From NCBI GenBank assembly GCA_036971475.1, contig JBAIZL010000006.1, positions 138,551,731-138,615,730 on the forward strand: 64,000 bases of DNA. The letters are read 5' to 3'. Of the stretch, positions 26,180 through 39,279 are shown in pieces. Within the stretch, counting starts at the first letter, position 1; every line of letters starts with the position of its first letter. Position numbers and translations under genes: made by a program. Under the pieces are notes generated by a model, which was not told the DNA's origin, searched no databases, and saw nothing but the letters and a program-made list of their open reading frames with translations. This DNA comes from Prosapia bicincta. Taxonomy: Eukaryota > Arthropoda > Insecta > Hemiptera > Cercopidae.

Positions 26180-26524
26180 ACCATACTAAGAGAAGAGACC
26201 AAAAGTTTACGCCATACAAAAGAACCAAATGACCTAGAGATGTATCAATAAGTACCCAGATCCAGAGCCGCCTTTGCAACACGAGGATCGGACATATTGT
26301 GACAGACCTACCCTTTCAAATTTAATTTAAGTGAATCTCCTCTCTGTCCAACCGTAGAACAGAAGAGGAGACCCTGGACCATATCCTCCTACGATGCTCA
26401 TCAATTCCATCAAGAGCAGTTCTGCTTTCTGCACTGGGAGGCCAGAACAACATGAGAACAATATTAACTAATAATCAGTTTTTTACCTTAGATGCAGCAA
26501 CTTATTATACACATAAGACCATCG
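26180..26524 (+). pseudogene. Non-LTR retrotransposon ORF2 C-terminus, frameshifted
   Basis: Plus-strand frames joined by shifts read IQSRLCNTRIGHIVTDLPFQ (about 26251-26310), FNLSESPLCPTVEQ (about 26319-26360) and EEETLDHILLRCSS (about 26360-26402), ending at a TGA near 26534. The pattern RxGH...FxLxxSPLC...ETLDHILxxC is the cysteine/histidine region after the reverse transcriptase/RNase H part of many jockey- and I-like ORF2 proteins. At least two frameshifts and an upstream stop make it dead. Which of the window's elements it belonged to cannot be told. Confidence 0.7.
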
Positions 26525-26679
26525 AAGTCACATGACCCTGGACGTCCGCAGCAAGAAGTAAGTAAGACACCACAATAGATAGAATAATCAATAACTGAAT
26601 TAACACAATACCAAAGTTTAATTAATAAAACGATTATTTAATAAACAATTAAAAAGCTATCCGGATTAAATACGCCATT

Positions 26680-26718
26680 GTGAACATTTCGATACCATGT
26701 CGTCATCTTCAGAGGTTG
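26680..26718 (-). ncRNA. Weak hammerhead-like motif
   Basis: On the minus strand CTGAAGA (26706-26712) is followed by a 15-base segment with poor self-pairing, then GAAATGTTCAC. Core spacing is right but stem II is weak (about 3 bp), so it is probably decayed. Confidence 0.3.
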
Positions 26719-26911
26719 TAACTAGAAATTAGTTACAAAACCAACCTAATGTAGTTATCAGAGCCGAAAACCCTGATAATGATGGCATGTAATCAAATGA
26801 TACATAACGCTTTAATCTATAAAAACTTGTTAATTTAGTTAATAATTACATCTGGTTTTGTGGTGTTTGCTATTCTTAATATGCTTCTTCCGTTTCGTTA
26901 TGAATATTTGT

Positions 26912-27072
26912 ATATATTCGAGTACATTTGTCTGCCTTTCTTAACATTACATTTTCCTTTGTTGACACAAGATTACTATTTGAAAATGGAATCATTCTGA
27001 AACGCGTCAACATGAAAAACGTTGTAATGGTGTATTAGGAAAGGCAAAAAAAAATGTACTCGAATATGTGGT
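26912..27072. repeat. Fold-back with a decayed hammerhead-like apex
   Basis: Outer arms TATTCGAGTACATTTG (from about 26918) and AAATGTACTCGAATAT (to about 27068) are inverted repeats. Inner arms CATTACATTTTCCTTTGTTG and CAACATGAAAAACG...GTAATG (27008-27029) pair as an extended stem I. Between them GAAACGCGTC at 26999-27008 matches a hammerhead 3' core exactly, but the CTGANGA side reads CACAAGA. Confidence 0.75.
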
Positions 27073-27664
27073 ATTTGAATTTTGATTAATTGAAACAAGT
27101 AAAATTTTATAACGAGGAAGACGATATCTATTAATTTTAGTTTACGTTGATTGCCATCTATTCTAACCGGATACTTTGTATTTATGCTTAATACAGCATT
27201 GTAATGTATGAGTAATCTAATATTTTCTGGTGATTTCTCAATAATAAGGTAACAGAGTTTGTTTGTACAGCGCGGTTGTGTTTCTATGACGATATATAAA
27301 GATGCCTTTTACCACTATTTTGGTTTCTTATATTAAAAACGAATTTACTTTAGTGTAGAATGTATTGTGCTAAAGCAATCGTTATAAAACCCGAAGGGTA
27401 AAAACAGTGTACGCTTGTGTAAGGTAAACTTTTAATCCACGCTTCAAACACAGCTTATCTTGACTTATCTAATTAGGTGCTAGAGGAGGGGAGGCCGAGC
27501 GTACCCCTCTCCCCTAAGTATTTATTACGTCATCCTACTTCCTTCTAACAAATAACTGCTGGGAAACTAAATCCATTTAGAGGCAAACAATTATTTCCGA
27601 GAAAAGGGTTCTTTGAAACTTTTTAATAAAATTAAAAATTGTATTTCACCATCTTTAGAAAGAA
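27073..27664. other. Spacer
   Basis: No gene or repeat recognised. Positions 27470-27530 are GC-rich. Confidence 0.45.
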
Positions 27665-28640
27665 AACAATGGGTGTATTGTTTAATATAATAAATATAAT
27701 TACAGTATATTAAACCCTTTAAGAAAACTTTGCCCCAAATAGTGAGTGAATTGTTTAATATAATAAAAATAATCGCACTAAATTAAACCTTTTAACGAAA
27801 ATTTTACACCAAATAGTGAATGTATTGTTTAATATAATGAATATAATTACAGTATATTAAACCCTTCAAGAAAACTTTACACCAAATAGTGAATGTATTG
27901 TATGATAAATATAATTACAGTATATTAAACTCTTCAAGGAAACTTTACACCAAATAGTGAATGTATTGTTTAGTATGATAAATATATTACAGTATATTAA
28001 ACTCTTCAAGGAAACTTTACACCAAATAGTGAATGTATTGTTTAGTATGATAAATATATTACAGTATATTAAACTCTTCAAGGAAACTTTACACCAAATA
28101 GTGAATGTATTGTTTAGTATGATAAATATATTACAGTATATTAAACTCTTCAAGGAAACTTTACACCAAATAGTGAATGTATTGTTTAGTATGATAAATA
28201 TAATTACAGTATATTAAACTCTTCAAGAAAACTTTACACCAAATAGTAAATGTATTGTTTAGTATGATAAATATATTACAGTATATTAAATTCTTCAAGG
28301 AAACTTTACACCAAATAGTGAATGTATTGTTTAGTATGATAAATATATTACAGTATATTAAACTCTTCAAGGAAACTTTACACCAAATAGTGAATGTATT
28401 GTTTAGTATGATAAATATATTACAGTATATTAAACTCTTCAAGAAAACTTTACACCAAATAGTGAATGTATTGTTTAGTATGATAAATATAATTACAGTA
28501 TATTAAACTCTTCAAGGAAACTTTACACCAAATAGTGAGTGAATTGTTTAGTATGATAAATATAATCACACTAAATTAGATCCTTTAAGGAAACTTTACA
28601 CAAAATAGTGAGTGAATTGTTTAATATAATAAATATATTA
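27665..28640. repeat. 72-bp tandem repeat
   Basis: About 13-14 units containing ACACCAAATAGTGAATG and AGTATATTAAACTCTTCAAG. The central units (27950-28500) are nearly identical and 72 bp long; outer units are diverged and vary by a few bases. Because 72 is a multiple of three, both strands show repetitive open frames (83-95 codons), which I regard as artefacts. Confidence 0.95.
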
Positions 28641-29180
28641 TACATTTTCATGGAAACCAAATGCCTTAATTTTTGTTCTAGCTAAATGTAACAGAGAGTA
28701 AAATTGTGTCTATGTATGTGTATGTTTGCGCGCGCACACATGTAGGCGAGATTAAAACAATACATGTAATGGTTAATTAAGGTCAAGGTCACAGATTGTG
28801 AATAAAAACATTCCTAAACCTACCACAGTCGATTGTTTAATTTTATAATAGAGAATTACTCCTAATCTTGTCTGCGCCAAATTAATATACACTGAAGAAG
28901 TACACATAATAGATATTTCACGTTTTATAAATATTAAAAAAGCACCGAATAAAGAGAAATATTCAGCAATGACGCACATATGTCTTTGTGAAGCAGAGGT
29001 TTTGTCTCTTCTCCATTGTCTCGGCAACATGTAAACAACTGTTATTGGACAAGGATATTGATTTCGCTAAAAATATGTTTTTGTTTTCAGTAAATACAGA
29101 ACCCACAATGGTTTACTCCTCTACACAAAAGTATTATATAGTCACAGGCTCACTACATAGGCTTCATGAAGTTCTCAAAT
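28641..29180. other. Spacer
   Basis: A short GCGCGCACACA run is at 28730. An 85-codon minus and a 65-codon plus frame overlap and match nothing I know. Confidence 0.4.
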
Positions 29181-30955
29181 GGTAGACGGGTAGTCATCCC
29201 TGTTCCCAGTCTGAGCTTCCAGCCTTTAGGCAAGGCTAGCAGAGGACTGGTAAAGGTCCACTTACACTACCTGGACCAAACTAATCAAATGTACTCTAGA
29301 GGTACGGAAAGTCAGACATCATGAGCTTTGTACTGGTCCCGAATAGTTATGGTAGACGGGTAGTCATCCCTGATCCCAGTCTGAGCTTCCAGCCTTTAGG
29401 CAAGGCTAGCAGAGGACTGGTAAAGGTCCACTTACACTACCTGGACCAAACTAATCAAATGTACTCTAGAGGTACGGAAAGTCAGACATCATGAGCTTTG
29501 TACTGGTCCCGAATAGTTATGGTAGACGGGTAGTCATCCCTGATCCCAGTCTGAGCTTCCAGCCTTTAGGCAAGGCTAGCAGAGGACTGGTAAAGGTCCA
29601 CTTACACTACCTGGACCAAACTAATCAAATGTACTCTAGAGGTACGGAAAGTCAGACATCATGAGCTTTGTACTGGTCCCGAATAGTTATGGTAGACGGG
29701 TAGTCATCCCTGATCCCAGTCTGAGCTTCCAGCCTTTAGGCAAGGCTAGCAGAGGACTGGTAAAGGTCCACTTACACTACCTGGACCAAACTAATCAAAT
29801 GTACTCTAGAGGTACGGAAAGTCAGACATCATGAGCTTTGTACTGGTCCCGAATAGTTATGGTAGACGGGTAGTCATCCCTGATCCCAGTCTGAGCTTCC
29901 AGCCTTTAGGCAAGGCTAGCAGAGGACTGGTAAAGGTCCACTTACACTACCTGGACCAAACTAATCAAATGTACTCTAGAGGCACGGAAAGTCAGACATC
30001 ATGAGCTTTGTACTGGTCCCGAATAGTTATGGTAGACGGGTAGTCATCCCTGATCCCAGTCTGAGCTTCCAACCTTTAGGCAAGGCTAGCAGAGGACTGG
30101 TAAAGGTCCACTTACATTACCTGGACCAAACTAAGCAAGTGTACTCTAGAGGTACGGAAAGTCAGACGTCATGAGCTTTGTACTGGTCCCGAATAGTTTT
30201 GGTAGACGGGTAGTCATCCCTGTTCCCAGTCTAGGCTTCCAGCATTTAGGCAAGGCTACCACTTACACTGCCTGGACCAAACTAATCCAGTGTACTCTAG
30301 AGGTACGGAAAGTCAGACGTCATGAGCTTTGTACTGGTCCCGAATAGTTATGGTAGACAGGTAGTCATCCCTGTTCTTAGTCTGAGCTTCTAGCCTTTAG
30401 GCAAGGCTACCACTTATACTACCTGGACCAAACTAATCAAGTGTACTCTAGAGGTACGGAAAGTCAGACGTCATGAGCTTTGTACTGGTCCCGTATAGTT
30501 ATGGTAGACAGGTAGTCATCCCTGTTCTCAGTCTGAGCTTCTAGCCTTTAGGCAAGGCTACCACTTATACTACCTGGACCAAACTAATCCAGTGTACTCT
30601 AGAGGTACGGAAAGTCAGACGTCATGAGCTTTGTACTGGTCCCGAATAGTTATGGTAGACGGGTAGTCATCCCTGTTCCCAGTCTGAGCTTCCAGCCTTT
30701 AGGCAAGGCTACCACTTTCACTACCTGGACCAAACTAATCCAGTGTACTCTAGAGGTACGGAAAGTCAGACGTCATGAGCTTTGTACTGGTCCCGAATAG
30801 TTATGGTAGACGGGTAGTCATCCCTGTTCCCAGTCTGAGCTTCTAGCCTTTAGGCAAGGCTACCACTTATACTACCTGGACCAAACTAATCCAGTGTACT
30901 CTAGAGGTACGGAAAGTCAGACGTCATGAGCTTTGTACTGGTCCCGTATAGTTAT
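29181..30955. repeat. Satellite with 170-bp then 151-bp monomers
   Basis: GGTAGACGGG (or variant) occurs at 29181, 29351, 29521, 29691, 29861, 30031 and 30201 (six intervals of 170 bp), then at 30352, 30503, 30654 and 30805, with the end at 30956 (five intervals of 151 bp). The short type lacks the segment around AGCAGAGGACTGG. The first five 170-bp units are nearly identical; the sixth begins to share variants with the 151-bp group (ATCCAGTGTACTC, CAGACGTC), which marks a transition. Confidence 0.97.
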
Positions 30956-32784
30956 GGAAAAACGGTTGAACCGAAGGCTCTGTTGGAGCATTCACCTATA
31001 GAATGCTAGTATTCCTGAACGCCAGGTAGACTTACTCACACAAAGGGAGAGCATTAGGATATTCCGTATTCCTTCCGGCGCTCTGTTTTATTAGTCTCCT
31101 AGTGGTGGTTCCTTGAACAAACTCTAATTTTTTAAATTTGATAACACACCTCACAAAGTTTAGCATAAATTAATTCTGCACATCATTACGATAAAATTGA
31201 TACCAAACCATGTACAGTTTATTGTTAATGTTCACGAGGGGATAACATGAAATAAAAACACTGTAAAAACGCTAAAGGAAAACACTGTACTTAATATGTG
31301 AAAGTGACTAATAAATTCTAAAGTAAATCATGGTTTGTTTGGTATCATTTTTCTTGTAATTGTAAGTAGAATCAATATTTATTACTATTTTTAGTTAAAA
31401 TTACAACTTAAAATGTTAGAGTCTGGTTAGAAGATAACCCCCCCCCCCCCCCCCAATGACCAATGGAGCGGAAATACGGCTGGTCTTGGGTCTATCCTAA
31501 TCTTCTGCGCTCGTAAGGGTGAGTGTGCGTGCATGCGAGAGAAACAGACCTGGCGTCTAGGGGCATTTGCATTTTGGTATTACTATAGACCTACAGGCTT
31601 TCCAGTTAAGACCTTTTAGTGAGGCTTTCGAGTTCCTACATGCTGGCACCACGCTATCAGTAGGCCTATTGATCCTGTATGGGATGCTTAAGTTAAGATT
31701 GGATTCGTGGGGGCAGTGTTTCACAATCTGGATTCCTACACCCTCGTTCAACATTTGTGCTTTCTGTTGCTACCCTTCAGTATGACTATGTTTCAAGGGC
31801 ACGTAGGTATAGCGAGCGCCACATAGTTTGGAGTTTAGGGCAACGGTAGTTCAAGTTTCTCCCACTATATTTCCCTTATGTTCCCGTGTACCAGTGGTAT
31901 AGTGGGAAAGCTCGCCATCTCCAGAATGGCTTTTTTATCACACCACTGCCTTGTACATTGAACTCAACTTGTCCTCAGTAATGCTGACTGACAGAAGGAG
32001 TAACTGCGGCCTCAGACTGTATAGGAATGGAGGACAAGTACAGTGTATTGACAATGGAGGACGAGTGAAACTGCAGTGTCTTATTGGAAGGACTTTGAGT
32101 CAGACCTGGGATCTATAATTTATCTTTTTTTATCACTTTCAAAGGACAAAGCGATAGAGTGACGTCACTAGGCTGTACATCGTCATTTCTGGCTTCATCA
32201 CATACTTTATTCAAAACGTTTACGAACAAGGAAAAACTGATTTCACAAAAGTTATCGACATTGACCAGACTCTAAACTTCACATCGTTGTAAACCAAAAC
32301 GTTTGTGCAACTCTATTTTTGTGTAAAACCGTTTTACTCCGGAGATTGAAAGTAAAGAGTTTTATACTCGAAGCGCATTTCTCTCTCTTCATGTATACGT
32401 GGCATTACAATAAAACCTCCCCTCGGCTACATTTCCAAACAGGGCCAGACAACAGTAGAACCCCACTAAAACCACCGAATCAGCTTAATGATTTAGGGAA
32501 GTGCAGCGGTCAGCCGGAACCCTTACTACACTTATTCCCACATTTCTAACCAAGATATGCTCTATTTGTATGCGGAATACTCCCAAAGCAATTAGGATAC
32601 TGAAATTTTAAATTTAAATTACCATTCTTAGGGAAACGTTTGGGCTTTCCATGTTTTTAAGAACAGTATAATAAAAATAGGGATTTTTAGGGCAATTTTT
32701 TTACCAACAGTTATACTTCTCTCTTACGTTTTACTACTCGTTTCGGAACTGATTTTTCATTTTCAGAAACAGCTACAATTATTA
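30956..32784. other. Spacer, with (C)17 at 31438-31454
   Basis: No gene recognised. Short frames at 31557-31785 on both strands and at 32319-32549 are unrecognised. The C run is the only simple repeat. Confidence 0.4.
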
Positions 32785-35700
32785 CTAATTGGGAGGAAAC
32801 AATTTACCAATGGGGCGGAATTTACTGAAAGGACAGAAAAATCTTAAGGATGGGACGGAAACAGCTTACTGATGGAACGGAAATAGCTTACTGATGGGAC
32901 GAAAACGGTATTTTGATGGGGCGCAAACAGCTTACTATTGGGACGAAAACAGCTTACTGATATGACGGAAAAAGCTTACTAGTGAGACTGAAACAGCTAA
33001 CTGGTGAGGCGGAACAGCTTACTGATAGGGCGAAAACAACTTACTGATGGGGCGAAAACAGCTTATTGCATAGACAAAAAAAGCTTACTGATGGGACGGA
33101 AACAGCTTACTGATGGGTCGGAAACAACATACTGGTGATGCGGAAACAGCTTACTAATGGGGCGGAATAGCTTATTGGTGGGTCGGAAACAGCTTACTGG
33201 TGAGGCGGAACAGCTTACTGGTGGGACGGAAACAGCTTACTGGTGGGACGGAAACAGCTTACTAGTGAGACAAAAACAGCTTGCTGATGAGGCATAAACA
33301 GCTTACTGGTGGGACGGAAACGGCTTACTAGTGAAACAAAAACAGCTTGCTGATGAGGCATTACAGCTTACTGGTGGGACGGAACAGCTTACTAGTGAGA
33401 CAAAAAGAGCTTGCTGATGAGGCATAAACAGCTTACTGGTGGGACGGAAACGGCTTTAGTGAGACAAAAACAGCTTGCTGATGAGGCATAAACAGCTTAC
33501 TGGTGGGACGGCACAGCTTACTAGTGAGACAAAAAGAGCTTGCTGATGAGGCATAAACAGCTTACTGGTGGGATGGAACAGTTTACTAGTCAGACAAAAA
33601 CAGCTTGCTGATGAGGCATAAACAGCTTACTGGTGGGACGGAACAGCTTACTAGTGAGACAAAAAGAGCTTGCTGATAAGGCATAAACAGCTTACTGGTG
33701 GGACGGAACAGCTTACTAGTGAGACAAAAAGAGCTTGCCGATGAGGCATAAACAGCTTACTGGTGGGACGGAACAGCTTACTAGTGAGACAAAAAGAGCT
33801 TGCTGATGAGGCATAAACAGCTTACTGGCGGGACGGAACAGCTTAGTGGTGGGACGGAAACAGCGTACTGGTGGGACGGAAACAGCTTACTGATGAGGCA
33901 TAAACAGCTTACTGGTGGGACGGAAACAGCTTACTAGTGAGACAAAAACAGCTTCTGATGAAGCATAAATAGCTTACTGGTGGGACGGAACAGCTTACTG
34001 GTGGGACGGAAACAGCTTACTGATGAGGCATAAACAGCTTACTGGTGGGACGGAAACAGCTTACTAGTGAGACAAAAACAGCTTACTAATGAGGCATAAA
34101 CAGCTTACTGGTGGGACGGAAACGGCTTACTAGTGAGACAAAAAGAGCTTGCTGATGAGGCATAAACATCTTACTGGTGGGACGGAAACAGCTTACTAGT
34201 GAGACAAAAAGAGCTTGCTGATGAGGCATAACAGCTTACTGGTGGGACGGAACAGCTAACTAGTGAGACAAAAACAGCTTGCTGATGAGGCATAAACAGC
34301 TTACTAGTGAGACAAAAAGAGCTTGCTGATGAGGCATAAACAGCTTACTGGTGAGGCGGAACAGCTTACTAGTGAGACAAAAGAGCTTGCTGATGAGGCA
34401 TAAACAGCTTACTGGTGGGACGGAACAGCTTACTGGTGGGACGGAAACAGCTTACTGGTGGGACGGAAACAGCTTACTGATGAGGCATAAACAGCTTACT
34501 GGTGGGACGGAAACAGCTTACTAGTGAGACAAAAACAGCTTACTGATAAGGCATAAACAGCTTACTGGTTGGACGGAACAGCTTACTGGTGGGACGGAAA
34601 CAGCTTACTGGTGAGGCATAAACAGCTTACTGGTGAGGCATAAACAGCTTACTGATGAGGCATAAACAGATTACTGGTGGGACGGAACAGCTTACTAGTA
34701 AGACAGAAACAGCTTACTGATGAGGCATAAACAGCTTACTGGTGGGACGGAACAGCTTACTGGTGGGACGGAAACAGCTTACTGGTGGGACGGAAACAGT
34801 TTACTGGTGGGACGGAAACAGCTTACTGGTGGGACGGAAACACCTTATTGATTAGGCATAAACAGCTTGCTGATGAGGCATAAACAGATTACTGGTGGGA
34901 CGGAACAGCTTACTGGTGGGACGGAAACAGCTTACTGGTGGGACGGAAACAGTTAACTGGTGGGACGGAAACAGCTTACTGGTGGGACGGAAACACCTTA
35001 TTGATTAGGCATAAACAGCTTGCTGATGAGGCATAAACAGCTTACTGGTGGGACGGAAACGGCTTACTAGTGAGACAAAAACAGTTTGCTGATGAGGCAT
35101 AAACAGCTTACTGGTGAGGCGGAACAGCTTACTGGTGGGTCGGAAACAGCTTACTAGTGAGACAAAAACAGCTTGCTGATGAGGCATAAACAGCTTACTG
35201 GTGGGACGGAAACGGCTTACTAGTGAAACAAAAACAGCTTGCTGATGAGGCATTACAGCTTACTGGTGGGACGGAACAGCTTACTAGTGAGACAAAAAGA
35301 GCTTGCTGATGAGGCATAAACAGCTTACTGGTGGGACGGAAACGGCTTTAGTGAGACAAAAACAGCTTGCTGATGAGGCATAAACAGCTTACTGGTGGGA
35401 CGGAACAGCTTACTAGTGAGACAAAAAGAGCTTGCTGATGAGGCATAAACAGCTTACTGGTGGGATGGAACAGCTTACTAGTCAGACAAAAACAGCTTGC
35501 TGATGAGGCATAAACAGCTTACTGGTGGGACGGAACAGCTTACTAGTGAGACAAAAAGAGCTTGCTGATAAGGCATAAACAGCTTACTGGTGGGACGGAA
35601 CAGCTTACTAGTGAGACAAAAAGAGCTTGCCGATGAGGCATAAACAGCTTACTGGTGGGACGGAACAGCTTACTAGTGAGACAAAAAGAGCTTGCTGATG

Positions 35701-37957
35701 AGGCATAAACAGCTTACTGGCGGGACGGAACAGCTTAGTGGTGGGACGGAAACAGCGTACTGGTGGGACGGAAACAGCTTACTGATGAGGCATAAACAGC
35801 TTACTGGTGGGACGGAAACAGCTTACTAGTGAGACAAAAACAGCTTCTGATGAAGCATAAATAGCTTACTGGTGGGACGGAACAGCTTACTGGTGGGACG
35901 GAAACAGCTTACTGATGAGGCATAAACAGCTTACTGGTGGGACGGAAACAGCTTACTAGTGAGACAAAAACAGCTTACTAATGAGGCATAAACAGCTTAC
36001 TGGTGGGACGGAAACGGCTTACTAGTGAGACAAAAAGAGCTTGCTGATGAGGCATAAACATCTTACTGGTGGGACGGAAACAGCTTACTAGTGAGACAAA
36101 AAGAGCTTGCTGATGAGGCATAACAGCTTACTGGTGGGACGGAACAGCTAACTAGTGAGACAAAAACAGCTTGCTGATGAGGCATAAACAGCTTACTAGT
36201 GAGACAAAAAGAGCTTGCTGATGAGGCATAAACAGCTTACTGGTGAGGCGGAACAGCTTACTAGTGAGACAAAAGAGCTTGCTGATGAGGCATAAACAGC
36301 TTACTGGTGGGACGGAACAGCTTACTGGTGGGACGGAAACAGCTTACTGGTGGGACGGAAACAGCTTACTGATGAGGCATAAACAGCTTACTGGTGGGAC
36401 GGAAACAGCTTACTAGTGAGACAAAAACAGCTTACTGATAAGGCATAAACAGCTTACTGGTTGGACGGAACAGCTTACTGGTGGGACGGAAACAGCTTAC
36501 TGGTGAGGCATAAACAGCTTACTGGTGAGGCATAAACAGCTTACTGATGAGGCATAAACAGATTACTGGTGGGACGGAACAGCTTACTAGTAAGACAGAA
36601 ACAGCTTACTGATGAGGCATAAACAGCTTACTGGTGGGACGGAACAGCTTACTGGTGGGACGGAAACAGCTTACTGGTGGGACGGAAACAGTTTACTGGT
36701 GGGACGGAAACAGCTTACTGGTGGGACGGAAACACCTTATTGATTAGGCATAAACAGCTTGCTGATGAGGCATAAACAGATTACTGGTGGGACGGAACAG
36801 CTTACTGGTGGGACGGAAACAGCTTACTGGTGGGACGGAAACAGTTTACTGGTGGGACGGAAACAGCTTACTGGTGGGACGGAAACACCTTATTGATTAG
36901 GCATAAACAGCTTGCTGATGAGGCATAAACAGCTTACTGGTGGGACGGAAACGGCTTACTAGTGAGACAAAAACAGTTTGCTGATGAGGCATAAACAGCT
37001 TACTGGTGAGGCGGAACAGCTTACTGGTGGGTCGGAAACAGCTTACTAGTGAGACAAAAACAGCTTGCTGATGAGGCATAAACAGCTTACTGGTGGGACG
37101 GAAACGTCTTACTAGTGAGACAAAAACAGCTTGCTGATGAGGCATAAAGAGCTTACTGATGAGGCATAAACAGCTTGCTGATGAGGCATAAACAGCTTAC
37201 TGGTGGGTCGGAAACAGCTTACTGGTGGGACAAAAACAGCTTGCTGATGAGGCATAAACAGCTTACTGGTGGGTCGGAAACAGCTTACTAGTGGGACAAA
37301 AACAGTTTGCTAATGAGGCATAAACAGCTTACTGATGAGGCATAAACAGCTAATTGGTGGGTCGGAAACAGCTTACTAGTGGGACAAAAACAGCTTGCTG
37401 ATGAGGTATAAACAGCTTACTGATGAGGCATAAACAGCTTACTGATGAGGCATAAACAGCTTACTGGTGGGACGGAAACAGCTTACTGGTGGGACGAAAA
37501 CAGCTTACTAGTGAGACAAAAACAGCTTGCAGATGAGGCATAAACAGCTTACTGATGAGGCATAAACAGCTTACTGGTGGGACGGAAACAGCTTACTAGT
37601 GAGACAAAAACAGCTTGCTGATGAGGCATAAACAGCTTACTGGTGGGTTGGAAACAGCTTACTAGTGGGACAAAAACAGCTTGTTGATGAGGCATAAACA
37701 GCTTGCTGATGAGGCATAAACAGCTTGCTGATGAGGCATAAACAGCTTACTGGTGGGTCGGAAACAGCTTACTGGTTTGGAAGAATTCAGCTTACTAGTG
37801 AGACAAAAACAGCTTGCTGATGAGGTATAAACAGCTTACTGATGAGGCATAAACAGCTTACTGGTGGGACGGAAACAGCTTACTAGTGAGAAAAAAACAG
37901 CTTGCTGATGAGGCATAAACAGCTTACTGGTGGGACGGAAATACTTTACCAGATGGA
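32785..37957. repeat. 22-bp minisatellite, about 5.2 kb, with 1892-bp duplication
   Basis: About 235 units of 21-22 bp in three main types: AACAGCTTACTGGTGGGACG, AACAGCTTACTAGTGAGACA and AACAGCTTGCTGATGAGGCA. The left end (32785-33150) is diverged with mixed types. A block starting near 33290 is repeated at an offset of exactly 1892 bp (for example GTGAAACAAA at 33331 and 35223), with only a few substitutions, and ends near 37100. Right of this the pattern changes to a simpler A/C alternation. Repetitive minus-strand frames (82 codons at 35005 and 36897) are artefacts. Confidence 0.97.
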
Positions 37958-38514
37958 AGCATTAAAAAAAATTAAAGATGGATGGATATCGTAGGTTAAA
38001 AAAAAGTTTACGTTAAAAAACACAAAGAGGGAGATAAAAAAAATACAGACGCCTTACGAAACAAAATAAGGAACGAATATCAAAACGCCATCTGGAAGGC
38101 CTGTATTGGCGAGCATAAACGGAATTCATTAAGTAAAGTAGATTAGGTAATACAAGCGGGGATTCTACCAAATAATTTATTTACGTGCAGAGCTACTTTC
38201 CCTTCTTTTAAAGAGCGATGAAAAACTACTATATCGGTGCAAATCCAACGTTAAATCTAGAATGATCCGGGATAAGTAATTGGCTCTCCAGTGTTCATAC
38301 TCAACATATTAAAAAACCCTGGGAGGCGAAATCTACACGACTGACCGAATATTTGGTACAGTAGTATATTTTCAAGGGCGTAAATATTTATTGAACCTGC
38401 ACAAACAGCTCACCTGACCACCTTATGTAAAACAGATGTATAATACGAGTGTTTATCGAGTGCAAATGTAGCCAGTTTACGCTATGTTTCAATAGTTATG
38501 TTACCTTTTTTACA
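37958..38514. other. Spacer
   Basis: No gene or repeat recognised. Confidence 0.45.
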
Positions 38515-38912
38515 TTCTCCTTGTATGTATATTGTTCAAATTTTCAGTCGTTAATAAAATACATTTTATTAATCCATTCATGTTGAAATACATTCTTTTT
38601 AACTTGTAGTGGATGCCACTTGCTGTTAATACATTTTTTTCAAATAATAATTTTATTATTAAATTTAATGAATTAATTTTATTTGTATATGGGAGAAAAA
38701 CTTTCCAAAAAAATACAAGGTATGCAATATAGTAATTTCGTCCCACTTAGGTTGAAATAAGAGATAACATACGATTTCATAAAACAGCTGATTTTATGTT
38801 ATAGGTTACGTGATAGAACAGCTGTTTTAACGCATAGGTTATGTTACTTTATTTATATAATTTTCATTGTTTAATTAAAAGTAAATAAAATAAAATTTGA
38901 CTTTGTCGAAAT
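38515..38912 (-). mobile_element. Family A dispersed element
   Basis: TGTATATTGTTCAAATTTTC, a 3' module (CATTCATGTTGAAATACATT), TTGTAGTGGATGCCACTTG, a TCGTCCCAC block, palindromes AAAACAGCTGATTTTATG and GAACAGCTGTTTTAACGCAT, then a short 5' module ending near AAAATTTGACTTTG. The microsatellite slot and 3' tip are reduced. Confidence 0.85.
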
Positions 38913-39279
38913 TTTTCTTACCAAGTAAAACCAACCGTTGAAGAATTTTTCTGACTTCTGCTGTGGTACCAATTGGTCTTTCTAAGTTTGGTGTGGTTAG
39001 GTTTGTTCTAATATTTACAGATTAGTGAGTAATGGAGATGCAAAATAAAGTTAACAGCAAGAGCGTTTTATTGCAAATAAAGAATCTAATAATCTTAAGC
39101 GGAGAAGACAACGTAACAGAATGTAATTACTTTTAGTAAAAGATGAGGGGAATAGAATTAGCGTTATAAAGTATACAGACATCAGTCTCGCAGCCAATTA
39201 TTTAGAGCGCTTCCATGCTAAAATGTCAAAGGTTGTGTGAGTATTATTGAATCTTCCATTAGTGCTCCATAATGCATTT
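38913..39279. other. Spacer
   Basis: No gene recognised. Confidence 0.45.

Noticed and set aside
27866..28506. Repetitive 83-95 codon frames on both strands
   Set aside because: Produced by a 72-bp tandem repeat whose length is a multiple of three; no start context, splice site or recognisable protein.
29181..30955. Relation between the 151-bp monomers here and the 151-bp satellite at 20.2-23.2 kb
   Set aside because: The lengths are equal but the sequences show no similarity by eye, so common ancestry is not supported.
32785..37957. CTGATGAGGC and GACGGAAAC in the 22-bp minisatellite as tandem hammerhead cores
   Set aside because: The words resemble parts of the hammerhead core but occur without any stem II between them and arise from the repeat unit itself.
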